Source: Hyphomicrobiales bacterium (lineage in GTDB: Bacteria > Pseudomonadota > Alphaproteobacteria > Rhizobiales > Beijerinckiaceae). From it: DNA of 8,599 nucleotides. The DNA is taken from the NCBI GenBank assembly GCA_027489835.1, contig JAIXZF010000007.1, positions 1 to 8,599 on the forward strand, in the 5' to 3' direction. Below are positions 5,700-8,599 of this stretch, piece by piece. Every line of letters begins with the position of its first letter. Position 1 is the first letter of the stretch. The translations under genes and the position numbers were made by a program. Under the pieces are notes generated by a model. That model saw nothing but the letters and a program-made list of their open reading frames with translations, was not told where the DNA came from and searched no databases.

Positions 5700-5750
5700 C
5701 CTATCACGGCCCCAACCGGTGGGGATGCCACCTGTCGGAGCTGTGATCGG
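5700..5750. repeat. Imperfect 24-bp inverted repeat in the cfa/uup divergent region
   Basis: Bases 5700-5723 and the reverse complement of 5727-5750 match at 18 of 24 positions around a 3-base centre. The best part is 5703-5722 with 5728-5747 (16 of 20). Nested in the left half is CCCCAACCGGTGGGG (5710-5724), itself nearly palindromic. It lies upstream of both cfa and uup, so it could be an operator or a transcribed hairpin. All six mismatches fall three bases apart, so both arms, read inward, translate to PITAPTGG. No regulator is known from the sequence. Confidence 0.5.
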
Positions 5751-5751
5751 T

Positions 5752-5794
5752 CGGGCGCTGCCGCGCCCGGGGCTTGCGTGTCGGCCCGCGGCAG
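5752..5794 (+). promoter_or_regulatory. GC-rich alternative hairpins in the uup 5' region
   Basis: CGGGCGC (5752-5758) and GCGCCCG (5763-5769) form a perfect 7-bp stem with a TGCC loop. CTGCCGCG (5758-5765) can instead pair perfectly over 8 bp with CGCGGCAG (5787-5794). The two structures share bases and exclude each other. They lie 15-57 bases before the uup ATG at 5809. No leader peptide or U-run was recognised. In DNA this GC-rich such pairings may arise by chance, so a role is uncertain. Confidence 0.3.
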
Positions 5795-5808
5795 TCCACT
5801 TGGCGGCC

Positions 5809-7641
<1,833 letters not shown>

Positions 7642-7644
7642 CTC

Positions 7645-7658
7645 AAGGCGGCCGCCTT
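7645..7658. repeat. 14-bp perfect palindrome just after uup
   Basis: AAGGCGGCCGCCTT is its own reverse complement and starts three bases after the uup stop codon. As RNA it gives only a short stem (5 bp with a GGCC loop) and no U-run follows. It may contribute to uup 3'-end formation, but the evidence is weak. Confidence 0.35.
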
Positions 7659-7670
7659 CGGCGACCCGTT

Positions 7671-7811
7671 GCGCTGGATTCCGGGTTCCTTGCGCCGCCA
7701 GCGGCTCCAGGCCCCGGACACCCGCCAATGGGAAGCGCGCACTCGCCCCGCCCCAACTTCGATTTTCCGGGGCCATGGAGCGCAAGCGGAATGGAACCCG
7801 GAACCCAGCGC
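7671..7811. repeat. Long imperfect inverted repeat between convergent uup and ligA
   Basis: The outer arms 7671-7689 (GCGCTGGATTCCGGGTTCC) and 7793-7811 pair at 18 of 19 positions. Inside, CTTGCGC (7689-7695) pairs with GCGCAAG (7780-7786). Then GCTCCAGGCCCCGGA (7704-7718) pairs with 7766-7781 apart from one bulged base. The apical loop is about 47 bases (7719-7765). The element fills most of the 199-bp gap after both stop codons and has no coding potential I trust. Both strands would make the hairpin, so it could act as a shared read-through barrier. The left arm shares ATTCCGGG and CTTGCGCCGCC with the palindrome at 2538-2575. This fits a dispersed mosaic repeat of the kind described in Rhizobiales. 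Confidence 0.65.
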
Positions 7812-7840
7812 AGACCATGCGAGCGAAGCGAGCGCCGCCT

Positions 7841-8599
7841 CTAGCCGCCCACCAGCTTCAGCCAGGCATCCTCGTCGATCACCGCTATGCCAAGCTCCGC
7901 CGCTGTCTTGAGCTTGGAGCCGGCGCCGGGCCCTGCGACCACGAGGTCGGTCTTCTTCGACACCGAGCCCGAGACCTTCGCGCCCAGCCGCTCGGCCATG
8001 GACTTCGCCTCGTCACGCGTCATCTTTTCCAGCGAGCCGGTGAACACCACGATCTTGCCGGTCACGGGCGATTCCGCCGCGATGCGCTCAGCGTCGAGGA
8101 TGGTGAGCTGCCCCGCCAGCCGCTCGACGATGGCGCGGTTGTGCTCCTCGCCGAAATAGGCGCCGATCGCGTCGATGACGCTGGCGCCGATCTGGTCGAT
8201 GGCGTCCATCTCGGCGATGGCGTCGGCGTCGCCGGCAGCCACCTTGAGGCAGGCGGCCTCGAAGCCCGCCCATGAGCCATAATTGCGCGCCAGTTGCCGC
8301 GCGGTCGTCTCGCCGACATGGCGGATGCCAAGCGCGAAGACCAGCCGTTCGAGCTGGATGGTGCGCCGCGCCTCGATGGCCGCGAACAGGTTGCGCGTCG
8401 AGACCTCGCCGAAGCCCTCGAAATGGCGGATGCGCTGGAGATTGCCCGGCGCGGCGTCGCGCGCCTCCAGCGTGAAAATCTCGCCCGGTTCCTTGATCAG
8501 CCCCTTCTCGAAGAAGAACTCGATCTGCTTGTCGCCCAACCCCTCGATGTCGAAGGCGCGGCGCGAGGCGAAATGCTTGAGGTGCTCGATGCGCTGATA
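7841..8599 (-). CDS. ligA: NAD+-dependent DNA ligase, C-terminal part (5' end outside window)
   Basis: The frame is open from the window edge to a TAG at 7843-7841, giving the last 252 residues of LigA (normally about 670-720). LigA seals nicks in replication and repair using NAD+. Numbering from the edge, residues 11-27 (ASRRAFDIEGLGDKQIE) are the stretch that follows the zinc finger. Helix-hairpin-helix repeats follow to about 160, including FEGFGEVS (60-67) and LGIRHVGETTA (90-100). The BRCT domain (about 178-252) carries GKIVVFTGSL, MTRDEAK, LGAKVSGSVSKKTDLVVAG, AGSKL and the final conserved Trp246. The adenylation domain with catalytic Lys, the OB fold and the zinc cysteines are outside the window. 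It converges on uup. Within the visible part there is no frameshift. Confidence 0.95.
   Translation of the reverse strand, partial: YQRIEHLKHFASRRAFDIEGLGDKQIEFFFEKGLIKEPGEIFTLEARDAAPGNLQRIRHFEGFGEVSTRNLFAAIEARRTIQLERLVFALGIRHVGETTARQLARNYGSWAGFEAACLKVAAGDADAIAEMDAIDQIGASVIDAIGAYFGEEHNRAIVERLAGQLTILDAERIAAESPVTGKIVVFTGSLEKMTRDEAKSMAERLGAKVSGSVSKKTDLVVAGPGAGSKLKTAAELGIAVIDEDAWLKLVGG

Overview
The window is GC-rich, tightly packed bacterial DNA with strong third-position GC bias. It most likely comes from an alphaproteobacterium of the Hyphomicrobiales (Rhizobiales) type. That placement is inferred from the gene families, the phhA/Lrp pairing, the style of the leuA leader and the intergenic palindromes; no rRNA or marker search was possible. 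All identified genes are of chromosomal housekeeping type. I see no transposase, integrase, phage gene, tRNA, rRNA or CRISPR array.

Layout. (1) 1-156, plus: C-terminal end of an EamA/DMT transporter. (2) 160-1008, minus: phenylalanine 4-hydroxylase (phhA) with a strong Shine-Dalgarno, diverging from (3) 1098-1613, plus: an Lrp/AsnC-family regulator. A 15-bp palindrome lies on the regulator's start codon. (4) 1610-2527, minus: a second, complete EamA/DMT transporter whose stop overlaps that of the regulator. (5) 2603-4141, minus: 2-isopropylmalate synthase (leuA). (6) 4142-4440: leuA leader region with an untracked 35-codon ORF containing six Leu codons in a run of seven, followed by alternative RNA hairpins. 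(7) 4441-5664, minus: a cyclopropane-fatty-acyl-phospholipid synthase-family methyltransferase, diverging from (8) 5809-7641, plus: a Uup-type ABC-F ATPase. (9) 7841-8599, minus: C-terminal part of NAD+-dependent DNA ligase LigA, truncated by the window edge. The 199-bp gap between uup and ligA holds a long imperfect inverted repeat. A related short palindrome lies between leuA and the DMT gene.

How the genes work together. phhA and the Lrp-type gene look like an enzyme/regulator pair for phenylalanine-to-tyrosine conversion. leuA commits 2-oxoisovalerate to leucine synthesis, and its leader looks like a leucine-sensing attenuator. The DMT gene downstream of leuA may be co-transcribed with it. 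cfa, uup and ligA serve membrane lipid modification, translation/DNA maintenance and DNA joining, and have no visible functional link to each other.

The most interesting element is the leuA leader. Its predicted promoter places the transcription start on the A of the leader-peptide ATG (a leaderless leader peptide), and three mutually exclusive RNA segments start at its stop codon. No obviously novel protein system is present.
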